Position numbers and translations under genes: made by a program
Part shown: positions 35,038 through 43,869 of the stretch, in pieces
How the letters are laid out: every line of letters begins with the position of its first letter
Position numbering within the stretch: the stretch's first letter is position 1
DNA from: Ideonella sp. A 288
Lineage (GTDB): Bacteria; Pseudomonadota; Gammaproteobacteria; Burkholderiales; Burkholderiaceae_C
Direction: 5' to 3'
Assembly (NCBI RefSeq): GCF_002198735.1
Contig: NZ_MWLO01000158.1
Location: 21,284 to 85,283, forward strand
Length of the DNA stretch: 64,000 bases
Notes under the pieces: generated by a model
Databases searched by the model: none
The model's input: only the letters and a program-made list of their open reading frames with translations
What the model was told of the DNA's origin: nothing

Positions 35038-36527
35038 GTCATCGCCTCCAGCGTGGCCCGCGCGCCGCGGCCGCGCAGGGATTCGAGCGCCGGCGCCAGC
35101 GCGGCCACCAGCGCCGGGTGGCCGGCCAGGTCGCCGAACACCGGCGCGAAGCGCGTCAGCGCGTCGGCACGGGCATGGGCCGTGGCTTGCGCGTCGGCCT
35201 TCGCCACCAGATCGGCCAGCGCCGCGGCCAACGGGTCGTCGACCGTGAACTCACGGCCGGCGTCGTCACACCCGCTCAGGTGCTGCAGCCAGGCCGCGAG
35301 GGCCAGCGCCAGGCGGTCGATCGGCTGCCCCGCGGCGATGCGGTCGCGCACCGTGCCCAGCAGGCGCTGCGGCAGTTTCTGCGACCCGTCCATCGCGATC
35401 TGCTGCGTGCGGTGGGCCAACGCCGGGTTGGCAAAGCGCGCCAGCAGCGACGCGCGGTAGGCCGCGAGGTCGAGCCCCGGCAGCGGTGGCAGCGTGGGCG
35501 CCACCTCGTGCCGCAACAGGTCGTCGACGAAGCGGCGCAGCGGCGCCTGGCCGATGGCCTCGTCCACCGTGCGCCAACCGGCCAGCAGGCCCAGGTAGGC
35601 GATGGCCGAATGGCTGCCGTTGACCATGCGCAGCTTCAGGTGCTCCCAGGGCTCGGCCCGCTCGACGGCGCGCGCCCCACCCAGTTCCCAGGCGGGTCGC
35701 CCGGCAGCGAAGCGGTCTTCCACCGCCCAATCGAAGAAGGGCTCGGCCACCACCGGCCAGGCGTCGTCGCAGCCCAGCGCGGCGGCCACCGCGGCGCGGT
35801 CGGCCTCGGTGGTGCGCGGCACGATGCGGTCGACCATGCTGCTGGGGAAGGTGCAGCCTTGCTCAATCCAGCGCGCCAGGCCGGCATCGACGCGCCCGGC
35901 GAAGTCCTGCACCAGGCCCTGCAGCGTGCGGCCGTTGGCCGGCAGGTTGTCCAGCGACAGCAGCGTGATCGGGCCCTGCCCCTGTGCGCGCCGCAGCGCC
36001 AGGCCGTGCACGACGAAGCCGATGGCGCTGCGCGGCGCCTCGGCATGGGCCAGGTCGTGCGCGATCGCCGGGTGGTCGAGGCGCAGCGCCCCCGTCGCCG
36101 GGTCGTGCGCATAGCCCTTCTCGGTGATGGTGAGGCTGACGAGGCGGGTGGCCGGCCGCGCGATGGCCCGCAGCACCGCGGTTGGGTCCTCAGGCGCGAC
36201 CAGCACCTCGCGCACGCCACCGATCACCCGCAGGCGCTGGCGCGGGCGGCCGGCGTCGTCGGCATCGCGCGTGGCCACGGTGTACAGGCCCTGCTGCGGC
36301 GCCAGTGCGTCGCGCACCGCCGCCTCGCGCATCGACACGCCCACCAGGCCCCAGCGCATATCGCCGTCGGCATGCCGCGCCGCCTCGGTGGCCACCGCCA
36401 GGTGGGCGCGCGCGAAGGCGCCCAGGCCCAGGTGCACGATGCCGGGGGCGAGCGCATCGCGGTCGTACGCGGGCCGCTGCACGTCGGCGGGCAATGCGGC
36501 CAGCGCGGCAGGGTCGAGTCGGCTCAT
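35034..36527 (-). CDS. uxuB: D-mannonate/fructuronate oxidoreductase
   Basis: A 497-residue polyol-specific long-chain dehydrogenase. The N-terminal Rossmann domain has IVHLGLGAFARAHLA; the central part has LSLDNLPANG; the C-terminal has KLRMVNGSHSAIAYLGLLAG with the catalytic Lys/Asn/His. Mannitol dehydrogenase and UxuB are close; neighbours ManD and KdgK favour fructuronate reductase. Length fits. Starts 73 bases after manD. Confidence 0.88.
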   Translation of the reverse strand: MSRLDPAALAALPADVQRPAYDRDALAPGIVHLGLGAFARAHLAVATEAARHADGDMRWGLVGVSMREAAVRDALAPQQGLYTVATRDADDAGRPRQRLRVIGGVREVLVAPEDPTAVLRAIARPATRLVSLTITEKGYAHDPATGALRLDHPAIAHDLAHAEAPRSAIGFVVHGLALRRAQGQGPITLLSLDNLPANGRTLQGLVQDFAGRVDAGLARWIEQGCTFPSSMVDRIVPRTTEADRAAVAAALGCDDAWPVVAEPFFDWAVEDRFAAGRPAWELGGARAVERAEPWEHLKLRMVNGSHSAIAYLGLLAGWRTVDEAIGQAPLRRFVDDLLRHEVAPTLPPLPGLDLAAYRASLLARFANPALAHRTQQIAMDGSQKLPQRLLGTVRDRIAAGQPIDRLALALAAWLQHLSGCDDAGREFTVDDPLAAALADLVAKADAQATAHARADALTRFAPVFGDLAGHPALVAALAPALESLRGRGARATLEAMT

Positions 36528-36600
36528 CGGCGGTTCATTGGCGGCTCATCGGCCGTTCATGGCCTGAGGGTGGGCCACAGCGGCGCCGCACCGGCCCACC

Positions 36601-37812
36601 TCACCAGTCCCACATCGCGCCATCGCGCTGCAGCCGGTTCACCGGCAGGTAGGCGCGCTGGTAGGGGTACCTGGCCGCCAGCGCCTCGTCGATGTCGACG
36701 CCGTGGCCGGGTGCCTCGCCGGGGTGCATGAAGCCGTCGGCATAGGTGTAGGCATGCGGGAACACCGCGTCGGTTTCCTCGCTGTGCGGCATGTGCTCCT
36801 GGAGGCCGAAGTTGGGCACCCACAGGTCGAAGTGCAGCGCCGCACCCATGCACACCGGCGACAGGTCGGTGGCGCCGTGGCAGCCGGTGCGCACCTGGTA
36901 CAGCGATGCCAGGTCGGCGATGCGCCGCAGGTGGGTGATGCCGCCGGCGTGGACCACCGTGGCGCGGATGTAGTCGACGAGTTGCTGCTCGATCAGCGGC
37001 TTGCAGTCCCAGATCGAGTTGAACACCTCGCCCACCGCCAGCGGCGTGGTGGTGTGCTGGCGGATCAGGCGGAAGGCGTCGGGGTTCTCTGCCGGCGTGG
37101 CATCTTCCATCCAGAACAGGTGGTAGGGTTCCAGCGACTTGCCCAGTCGTGCCGCCTCGATGGGCGACAGGCGGTGGTGCACGTCGTGCAGCAGGTGCGG
37201 CTCATCGCCGACGGCGCTGCGCACCGCGTCGAACAACGCGGGCACGTGGCGCAGGTACTTCTCGGTAGACCAGTCGTGTTCGCTGGGCAGCGCCGCATCG
37301 GCCGGCTCGTAGCGCGCGCCGGGCTGGGCCACGCCGTAGACCTTGTCCAGGCCCGGCACGCCGCTCTGCACGCGGATGGCCTGGTAGCCCAGGGCCTGGT
37401 GGCGCCGCACTTCGTCCACCGTGTGCTCGATGTCGCGGCCGTTGGCGTGGCAGTACACCATCACGCGGTCGCGGCTGGCGCCTCCCAGCAGCTGGTACAG
37501 CGGCAGGCCGGCGGCCTTGGCCTTCAGGTCCCACAGCGCAGTGTCGACCGCGGCGATGGCGCTCATCGTCACCGGCCCGCGCCGCCAGTAGGCGCCGCGA
37601 TAGAGGTACTGCCAGGTGTCCTCGATGCGGTGCGCATCGCGGCCGATCAGGCAGGGCAGCACATGGTCCGTCAGGTAGCTGGCCACCGCCAGCTCGCGGC
37701 CGTTGAGCGTGGCGTCGCCCAGGCCGGTGAGGCCCTGGTCGGTCTCGATCTTCAGGGTGACGAAGTTGCGGCCGGGGCTGCAGACGATGACGCGGGCGGC
37801 GGTGATCTTCAT
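36601..37812 (-). CDS. manD: D-mannonate dehydratase, enolase-superfamily ManD type
   Basis: A 403-residue enolase-superfamily enzyme turning D-mannonate into KDG, replacing UxuA. Marker motifs: [55 protein letters not shown] (metal Asp and base His), [18 protein letters not shown] and the C-terminal GHGVDIDE. Length equals the RspA/ManD family. ATG 37812 gives the canonical [22 protein letters not shown] start. It is followed by uxuB and kdgK. Confidence 0.93.
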   Translation of the reverse strand: MKITAARVIVCSPGRNFVTLKIETDQGLTGLGDATLNGRELAVASYLTDHVLPCLIGRDAHRIEDTWQYLYRGAYWRRGPVTMSAIAAVDTALWDLKAKAAGLPLYQLLGGASRDRVMVYCHANGRDIEHTVDEVRRHQALGYQAIRVQSGVPGLDKVYGVAQPGARYEPADAALPSEHDWSTEKYLRHVPALFDAVRSAVGDEPHLLHDVHHRLSPIEAARLGKSLEPYHLFWMEDATPAENPDAFRLIRQHTTTPLAVGEVFNSIWDCKPLIEQQLVDYIRATVVHAGGITHLRRIADLASLYQVRTGCHGATDLSPVCMGAALHFDLWVPNFGLQEHMPHSEETDAVFPHAYTYADGFMHPGEAPGHGVDIDEALAARYPYQRAYLPVNRLQRDGAMWDW

Positions 37813-37826
37813 GGGCCGCCCGTAGG

Positions 37827-38720
37827 TCAACGTGGCACCAGACGCGCGCCGCTCAACTGTTCCTGCGCCTCCACCAGCGAGGGCACCAGCTTCTTGCCGT
37901 GGCCCAGTGCGCTGGCGATGGCCAGCGACTGGTGCACCGCCTCGCCCATCACGCTGGGCACGTTCAGGCCTTCGGCCAGGTGGGTGTAGTAGCGCACGTC
38001 CTTGCGGGCGTTGTCGAGCTCGAACTTCAGGCCCGCCAGGTCGCCGTGCAGCGTCTTGGCCATGGCCTGGAACAGACCCGAGTTCACCGGCCCGGCGGAG
38101 ATCAGCTCCACCAGCCGCTGCAGGTCGATGCCCGCGCGCTGGCCCACCGCGAAGGCCTCGGCGGTGGACGTGCAGATGGCCTGCGCGATGAAGTTGTTGA
38201 GCAGCTTGATGGTGTGCCCGGCCCCCGGCCCGCCGATGTGGAACACGTTCTCAGCGAAGCAGCGCAGCACCGGCTCGAGCCGCGCGAAGACCTCGGGCTC
38301 GGCGCCGACCATCACGTTGAGCTTGCCGGCCTCGGCCTCGACCGGCGTGCGCGACAGCGGCGCATCCACCAGCGTGATGCCGCCCGAGGCGCAGCGCTCG
38401 CGCAGGCGGGCGGTGGAATCGGGCTCGCTGGTGGAGCAGTCGACGATGACCAGGCCCTCGCGCGCCGCCGACAGCAGGCCGTGCGGCCCGGCCACCACCG
38501 CTTCGACCTGCGGAGAGCCGGTGACGCAGATGAAGACGATCTCGCATGACGCCAGTGCGGCGGCATCGTCGACACGCGTGGCGCCGGCGGCCAGCAGATC
38601 GGCCACGCGCTCGGTGTTGGCATGTACGGTGAGTTGCAGCGTGTGGCCCTTGGCCAGCAGGTGGCGGGCCATGCCATGGCCCATCAGGCCACTGGCGCCG
38701 ACGAATCCGATCGTCGCCAT
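37827..38720 (-). CDS. beta-hydroxyacid dehydrogenase (HIBADH/GarR-like)
   Basis: A 297-residue NAD(P)-dependent dehydrogenase. The Rossmann start [18 protein letters not shown] has one residue more than the usual GxGxMGxxMA. Further motifs: [34 protein letters not shown] and catalytic Lys in HTIKLLNNF. The DAP loop deviates from GarR (SGG replaced by SRTP), so substrate may differ; 2-hydroxy-3-oxopropionate reductase or another 3-hydroxyacid is possible. Lies 3 bases from the SDR upstream, same operon. Confidence 0.82.
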   Translation of the reverse strand: MATIGFVGASGLMGHGMARHLLAKGHTLQLTVHANTERVADLLAAGATRVDDAAALASCEIVFICVTGSPQVEAVVAGPHGLLSAAREGLVIVDCSTSEPDSTARLRERCASGGITLVDAPLSRTPVEAEAGKLNVMVGAEPEVFARLEPVLRCFAENVFHIGGPGAGHTIKLLNNFIAQAICTSTAEAFAVGQRAGIDLQRLVELISAGPVNSGLFQAMAKTLHGDLAGLKFELDNARKDVRYYTHLAEGLNVPSVMGEAVHQSLAIASALGHGKKLVPSLVEAQEQLSGARLVPR

Positions 38721-38722
38721 GG

Positions 38723-39475
38723 TCAACCCCGTCCCGCGTAAGGCATCTTGGTGGCCATCACCGTGGTGAACAGGATGTTGGCCGACAGCGGCAGCCGCGC
38801 CATCGTCATGAAGGTGTCGACCACCGCCGACAGGTCCATGCGCGGTTCGGGTTTGGTGCTGCCGTCGGCCTGCAGCACGCCGTCGACCATGCGCGCCGTC
38901 ATCTCGCTGGCGGCGTTGCCGATGTCGATCTGGCCGACGGCGATGTCGAAGGGCCGGCCGTCCAGCGCCGCCGTCTTGGTGAGGCCGCTCACCGCGTGCT
39001 TGGTGGCGGTGTAGGCGATCGACCCCGGCCGCGGCGTGTAGGCCGAGATGCTGCCGTTGTTGATGATGCGGCCGCCCATCGGCGACTGCGCCTTCATCAG
39101 CCGGAAGGCGTTGGACAGGCAGTAGAAGCTGCCGTTGAGGTTGGCATCGACGATGCGGCGCCACTCCTCGGGCGTGACGAGGTCGGGCGTCTTGGCCTGC
39201 AGGCCGCCGCCGGCGTTGTTGAACAGCAGGTCGAGGCGGCCGAAGGTGGCCTTGACGGTGTCGAAGGCAGCGGCCACCTGCTCGTCGCGGCCGACGTCGC
39301 ACGGCAGCGGCAGCGTGCGCGCGGCGGCGTCGCCGGCCAGCGCGGCGGTTTCCTGCAGCGCCTCGAGGCGGCGGCCGACGAGGGCGACGGACCAGCCGTC
39401 CTGCAGCAGGCCGAGCGCGCAGGCGCGGCCGATGCCGGAGCCGGCGCCGGTGACGAGGGCAATCTTGGAGGTCAT
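38723..39475 (-). CDS. SDR family oxidoreductase
   Basis: A 250-residue short-chain dehydrogenase with [19 protein letters not shown], and the active site [21 protein letters not shown]. The [17 protein letters not shown] stretch is typical of a group found with sugar-acid genes in proteobacteria. Likely oxidises or reduces an aldonate or keto-acid; no exact substrate can be read. Follows the IlvD-type gene by 25 bases. Confidence 0.82.
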   Translation of the reverse strand: MTSKIALVTGAGSGIGRACALGLLQDGWSVALVGRRLEALQETAALAGDAAARTLPLPCDVGRDEQVAAAFDTVKATFGRLDLLFNNAGGGLQAKTPDLVTPEEWRRIVDANLNGSFYCLSNAFRLMKAQSPMGGRIINNGSISAYTPRPGSIAYTATKHAVSGLTKTAALDGRPFDIAVGQIDIGNAASEMTARMVDGVLQADGSTKPEPRMDLSAVVDTFMTMARLPLSANILFTTVMATKMPYAGRG

Positions 39476-39500
39476 GTCGAGGGGTGTCCTTTGAGACGGG

Positions 39501-41237
39501 TCAGTGATTGTCCTTGGGCACCGCCGCCCCGCGCTGGCCGCGCAGGAAGTCGAGGTCGGCGCCTTCGTCGGCCTGCAGCACGTGGTCGATGTAGAGCTTC
39601 CAGTAGCCGCTCTGCATCGCCGGTGGCGGCGCCTGCCAGGCGGCGCGGCGGCGCGCCAGCTCGGCATCGTCCACGTGCAGGTGCAGCTTTCGCGCCGGCA
39701 CGTCGAGCGTGATCAGGTCGCCGTCCTGCACCAGCGCCAGCGGGCCGCCGGCCGCGGCCTCGGGCGCGGTGTGCAACACCACGGTGCCGTAGGCGGTGCC
39801 GCTCATGCGCGCGTCGCTGATGCGGACCATGTCGGTGATGCCCTTCTTCAGCACCTTGGGCGGCAGCGGCATGTTGCCCACCTCGGCCATGCCGGGGTAG
39901 CCCTTGGGGCCGCAGTTCTTCAGCACCATCACGCAGGTCTCGTCGATGTCGAGCGACTCGTCGTCGATGCGGTGGTGGAAGTCATCGGAATCCTTGAACA
40001 CCACCGCACGGCCGGTGTGCACCAGCAGGGCCGGCGTGGCCGCGCTGGGCTTGATGACCGCGCCGCGTGGCGCCAGGTTGCCGCGCAGCACGGCGATGCC
40101 GGCCTTGGCCTTGAACGGCGCGTCCAGGCTCTTGATCACGTCGGCGTTGAAGTTCTGAGCGTCGGCGATGTTCTCGCCCACGGTGCGGCCGTTGGCGGTG
40201 ACGATGCCGGTGTGCAGGTGCGGCGCGATCTCCTTCATCACCGCGGGCAGGCCGCCGGCATAGCAGAAGTCTTCCATCAGGTACTGGCCGCTGGGCTGCA
40301 GGTTCACCAGGCAGGGCAGTTCGCTGGCCAGGCGGTCGAAGTCGTCGATGGACAGCGGCACGCCCAGCCGGCCGGCGATGGCGATCAGGTGGATCACCGC
40401 GTTGGTGCTGCCGCCGATGGCGGCCAGGGTCTTGATCGCGTTCTCGAAGGCCTCGCGGGTGAGCACCTTGGAGATGGTCTGGTCGGTGTGCACCATCTCG
40501 ACGATGCGGCGGCCGGCGTTGCGCGCCAGCACGTTGCGCCGGCCGTCGACCGCCGGGTAGGCGGCGTTGCCGGGCAGGCCGATGCCCAGCGCCTCGACCA
40601 TGCTGGCCATGGTGCTGGCGGTGCCCATGGTCATGCAGTGGCCGTGGCTGCGGTGCATGCAGCTTTCGGCCTCGAAGAAGTCGGCCAGCTTCAGCGTGCC
40701 GGCGCGCACCTGCTCGCTCATGCTCCACAGGCCCGTGCCCGAGCCCAGTTCCTGGCCGCGCCACTTGCCGTTGAGCATGGGCCCGCCCGACACGCCGATG
40801 GTCGGCAGGCCCACGCTCGATGCTCCCATCAGCAACGAGGGCGTGGTCTTGTCGCAGCCCATCAGCAACACCACGCCGTCGATGGGGTTGCCACGGATGC
40901 TTTCTTCCACGTCCATGCTGGCGAGGTTGCGGTACAGCATGGCGGTGGGCCGCAGCAGGGTCTCGCCGAGCGACATCACCGGGAACTCGAGCGGAAAGCC
41001 GCCGGCCTCGTAGACGCCGATCTTTACCTGCTCGGCCAGCGTGCGGAAGTGGCTGTTGCAGGGCGTGAGCTCGCTGAAGGTGTTGCAGATGCCGATGACG
41101 GGCCGGCCGTCGAACTGGTCGTGCGGCACGCCCTTGCCCTTGACCCAGCTGCGGTAGGCGAATCCGTCGCGGTCCTGTCGGCCGAACCACTGCTGGCTGC
41201 GCAGGTCCTGGGGCTTCTTGCGGGGCGTGTCGCTCAT
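39501..41237 (-). CDS. IlvD/Edd-family aldonate dehydratase (L-arabinonate type)
   Basis: A 578-residue Fe-S dehydratase. Cysteines for the cluster lie in [20 protein letters not shown] and [29 protein letters not shown] holds the catalytic Ser. Length and [31 protein letters not shown] opening match L-arabinonate/D-xylonate dehydratases rather than IlvD of branched-chain synthesis. It would turn an aldonate into a 2-keto-3-deoxy acid. It heads the minus-strand operon and faces the plus-strand 2-hydroxyacid dehydrogenase. Confidence 0.88.
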   Translation of the reverse strand: MSDTPRKKPQDLRSQQWFGRQDRDGFAYRSWVKGKGVPHDQFDGRPVIGICNTFSELTPCNSHFRTLAEQVKIGVYEAGGFPLEFPVMSLGETLLRPTAMLYRNLASMDVEESIRGNPIDGVVLLMGCDKTTPSLLMGASSVGLPTIGVSGGPMLNGKWRGQELGSGTGLWSMSEQVRAGTLKLADFFEAESCMHRSHGHCMTMGTASTMASMVEALGIGLPGNAAYPAVDGRRNVLARNAGRRIVEMVHTDQTISKVLTREAFENAIKTLAAIGGSTNAVIHLIAIAGRLGVPLSIDDFDRLASELPCLVNLQPSGQYLMEDFCYAGGLPAVMKEIAPHLHTGIVTANGRTVGENIADAQNFNADVIKSLDAPFKAKAGIAVLRGNLAPRGAVIKPSAATPALLVHTGRAVVFKDSDDFHHRIDDESLDIDETCVMVLKNCGPKGYPGMAEVGNMPLPPKVLKKGITDMVRISDARMSGTAYGTVVLHTAPEAAAGGPLALVQDGDLITLDVPARKLHLHVDDAELARRRAAWQAPPPAMQSGYWKLYIDHVLQADEGADLDFLRGQRGAAVPKDNH

Positions 41238-41270
41238 GGGGTGATGGCTTTCCCGGGTAGGCTGGGGTCG

Positions 41271-41298
41271 AGGTCAGACCTATTATGGTATGACGATT
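41271..41298. promoter_or_regulatory. candidate operators in divergent promoter region
   Basis: AGGTCAGACCT (41271-41281) is a perfect 11-base palindrome, close to the GGTCNGACC core of LldR-type operators. Directly adjoining it, TATTATGGTATGACGATT (41281-41298) matches in 15 of 18 positions the reverse complement of a site before the ABC binding-protein gene (42343-42360). Both lie between the dehydratase and the 2-hydroxyacid dehydrogenase. Confidence 0.55.
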
Positions 41299-41334
41299 GG
41301 CCGCCGGGGCGGCCTGCCATCCTAGGAGAATCCC

Positions 41335-42294
41335 GTGCCCGACATCGACATCCTGGCCGTGTCCAAGCTGTCCCCGCTGTTCACGCCGCAGTTGCAGGCG
41401 GCCTATCGCGTGCACGACCGCCTGCATGAGAGCAACCCGGCCGCGCTGACCGCCCTGGCCCCGCGCATCCGCGCCATCGCGGCCAGCGGCGAATCCAAGG
41501 TCAGCGCGGCGCTGATCGAGCAGTTGCCCGCGCTAGAGATCATCTCAGTGATGGGCGTGGGCTACGACGGCATCGACGTGGCCGCGGCCAAGGCCCGCGG
41601 CGTGGTCGTCACCCACACGCCCGACGTGCTGAACGACGACGTCGCCGACCTGGCCATCGGGCTGATGCTGTGCGCCGCGCGGCAGTTGCCCGCGGCCGAC
41701 CGCTACGTGCGCGCCGGCCAGTGGTCGCAGGGCCCGATGCCGCTGGCGCGCAAGATGTCCGGCGCCCGGCTGGGGCTGGTCGGCATGGGCCGCATCGGGC
41801 AGGCCATCGCCCACCGCGCGCTGGCCTTCGGCATGTCGGTGGCCTACACCGCGCGCAACGCCAGGCCCGCCCTGCCCTACCGCTTTCTCGCCGACGCCGA
41901 ATCGCTGGCGGCCGAGAGCGATTTCCTCGTCGTCATCACACCGGGCGGCGCCGGTACGCGCAGGATGATCGACGCCAAAGTGCTGGCCGCGCTGGGCCGC
42001 AGTTCACCGCAGAAGGGCATCCTGGTGAACGTGGCGCGCGGCTCGGTGGTCGACGAGGCCGCGCTGATCGATGCCCTGGAGCGCGGCGTGATCGGCGGCG
42101 CCGGCCTGGACGTGTTCGAGGACGAGCCCAACGTGCCCGAGCGCCTGCGCGCCCTGCCCCAGGTGGTGCTGGTGCCGCACATCGGCAGCGCCACCGGCCA
42201 GACGCGCCAGGCCATGGCCGACCTGGCCTTCGCCAACCTGCAGGCCAAGTTCGCCGGCACGCCCTTGCCGACGCCCGTGCCCGAGTGCCGCTGA
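41335..42294 (+). CDS. D-2-hydroxyacid dehydrogenase
   Basis: A 319-residue NAD(P)-dependent enzyme of the D-isomer 2-hydroxyacid dehydrogenase family. Nucleotide motif GLVGMGRIGQAIA, catalytic Arg in VNVARGSVVDE, Glu in FEDEPNVP, His in VPHIGSATGQT. The family includes 2-ketogluconate and glyoxylate/hydroxypyruvate reductases; gluconokinase downstream makes 2-ketogluconate reductase plausible. The start is GTG 41335 with TAGGAGA 5-11 bases upstream. It precedes the ABC genes but has a separate promoter motif. Confidence 0.88.
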   Translation: MPDIDILAVSKLSPLFTPQLQAAYRVHDRLHESNPAALTALAPRIRAIAASGESKVSAALIEQLPALEIISVMGVGYDGIDVAAAKARGVVVTHTPDVLNDDVADLAIGLMLCAARQLPAADRYVRAGQWSQGPMPLARKMSGARLGLVGMGRIGQAIAHRALAFGMSVAYTARNARPALPYRFLADAESLAAESDFLVVITPGGAGTRRMIDAKVLAALGRSSPQKGILVNVARGSVVDEAALIDALERGVIGGAGLDVFEDEPNVPERLRALPQVVLVPHIGSATGQTRQAMADLAFANLQAKFAGTPLPTPVPECR

Positions 42295-42342
42295 TCCCGC
42301 GGCCGCGGCAGGGTCGGGAAAGCACGGAGCCCGGCGAAGTTC

Positions 42343-42360
42343 AATCATCATACGATAACA
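42343..42360. promoter_or_regulatory. candidate operator before ABC transporter operon
   Basis: AATCATCATACGATAACA lies 45 bases before the binding-protein start. Its reverse complement matches the site at 41281-41298 in 15 of 18 positions. A shared regulator, most likely the GntR protein at 47770, is inferred. Confidence 0.55.
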
Positions 42361-42404
42361 CCACGGGCGACCCACGCACCGCACCATCCCAACGGAGACA
42401 CTCG

Positions 42405-43787
42405 ATGCAACTGAAGACCTCATGGATCGCCTGCGCGCTGGCCGGTGCCGGCCTGCTGGCCGGATCGCCCGCCTTCGCCCAGGAAAAGCTCACCGTGTGG
42501 TGGGTCAAGGGCTTCTACAAGGCCGAGGACGACGCGCTGTTCGCGGCCATCAAGAAGTTCGAGGAGAAGAACAAGGGCATCAAGGTCGAGCTGTCGCAGT
42601 ACCCCATCCAGGACATGATCCCGAAGACGGTGGCCGCGCTCGACTCGGGCAGCCCGCCCGACGTGGCCTATGCCGACAGCTACGACTTCCAGGTGACGGC
42701 CAAGTGGGCCTACGACGGCAAGCTCGAGGACATCTCCAGCGTCATCGACCCGCTTCGCGCCAAGTTCGAGCCGCGCGCGCTGTCGACCACCTTCCTGCTG
42801 AACAACACCAACCAGACGCGGGCCTACTACGCCTTCCCGCTGAAGCAGCAGACCATGCACATCCAGTACTGGAAGGACATGCTGGCCGACGCAGGCTTCA
42901 AGGACAGCGACATCCCGAAAGACTGGAAGGGCTACTGGGACTTCTGGTGCTCGAAGGTGCAGACCGGCTACCGCCAGAAGACCGGCCAGCGCGGCTTCGG
43001 CATCGGCATGCCCATGGGCGTGGATTCCACCGACTCGTTCTTCTCGTTCCTGACCTTCATGGACGCCTACAACGTCACGCTGGTCAACGACTCGGGCAAG
43101 GTGCTGGTGGACGACCCCACCGTGCGGCAGAACCTGATCAACGCCGTCACCGACTACACGGCCGTCTACGCCAAGGGTTGCACGCCGCCGTCGTCCACCA
43201 GTTGGAAGGACCCGGACAACAATGTCGCGTTCCACAACAAGACCACGGTGATGACGCACAACGCGACGATCTCGATCGCCGCCAAGCACCTGGACGACAT
43301 GAACAACGCGACGCTGACCGATGCGCAGCGGGCCCTGGGCAAGAAGAACTACACCGAGCTCATCGCCACCGCCGGCTTTCCCAACAAACCCGACGGCAGC
43401 AAGATGACCTACCGCGCCGCGGTGAAGACCGGTGTCATCTTCAAGGACGCCAAGAACAAGGTCGGGGCCAAGAAGTTCCTGGCCTTCCTGCTCGAAGAAG
43501 CGAACCTGACGCCGTATGTGGAGGGATCGCTCGGCCGCTGGTTCCCGGTGCAGAAGGCCGCGCAACAGAGCCCCTTCTGGAAGGGTGACCCGCACCGCCT
43601 GGCCGTCTACAACCAGTTCATGGCCGGCACGCAGCCGTTCGAGTTCACCAAGAACTACAAGTTCACCGTGCTGAACAACGAGAACGTGTGGGCCAAGGCC
43701 ATGAACCGCGTGCTCAACGAGAAGGTGCCGGTGGACAAGGCCGTGGACGAGATGATCGCCCGCATCAAGACCGTCACCGCCAACTGA
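42405..43787 (+). CDS. ABC transporter sugar-binding protein
   Basis: A 460-residue family-1 extracellular solute-binding protein. Signal peptide ends near residue 25 (AFA, QEK). Fold motifs include LTVWWVKGFYKAEDDALFAAIKKFEEKN, VAALDSGSPPDVAYAD and the late ANLTPYVEGSLGRWFPVQ. It captures a carbohydrate or aldonate for the permeases downstream. It shares a regulatory motif with the dehydrogenase gene upstream. Two strong hairpins follow its stop, so its message is probably favoured over the permeases. Ligand unknown; gluconate or a related acid is suggested by gntK. Confidence 0.92.
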   Translation: MQLKTSWIACALAGAGLLAGSPAFAQEKLTVWWVKGFYKAEDDALFAAIKKFEEKNKGIKVELSQYPIQDMIPKTVAALDSGSPPDVAYADSYDFQVTAKWAYDGKLEDISSVIDPLRAKFEPRALSTTFLLNNTNQTRAYYAFPLKQQTMHIQYWKDMLADAGFKDSDIPKDWKGYWDFWCSKVQTGYRQKTGQRGFGIGMPMGVDSTDSFFSFLTFMDAYNVTLVNDSGKVLVDDPTVRQNLINAVTDYTAVYAKGCTPPSSTSWKDPDNNVAFHNKTTVMTHNATISIAAKHLDDMNNATLTDAQRALGKKNYTELIATAGFPNKPDGSKMTYRAAVKTGVIFKDAKNKVGAKKFLAFLLEEANLTPYVEGSLGRWFPVQKAAQQSPFWKGDPHRLAVYNQFMAGTQPFEFTKNYKFTVLNNENVWAKAMNRVLNEKVPVDKAVDEMIARIKTVTAN

Positions 43788-43792
43788 CCCGC

Positions 43793-43849
43793 CGGGGCGG
43801 TCCGCACCGCCCCGCCCGCTGCCCGCCCCGGCCCGGCCGTCGGCCGGGC
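43793..43849. terminator. two strong hairpins between binding-protein and permease genes
   Basis: CGGGGCGGT/ACCGCCCCG (43793-43801 and 43806-43814, 4-base loop) and GCCCGGCC/GGCCGGGC (43831-43838 and 43842-43849, 3-base loop) are perfect stems starting 6 bases after the stop. No T-run follows. They probably act as a partial terminator or 3' stabiliser so that the binding protein is made in excess. Confidence 0.7.
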
Positions 43850-43869
43850 AGCGCCCTGCCGGAGCCACG

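Noticed and set aside
39504..41429. Plus-strand open frame opposite the IlvD/Edd dehydratase
   Set aside because: Shadow of a clear Fe-S dehydratase on the minus strand; no independent features.
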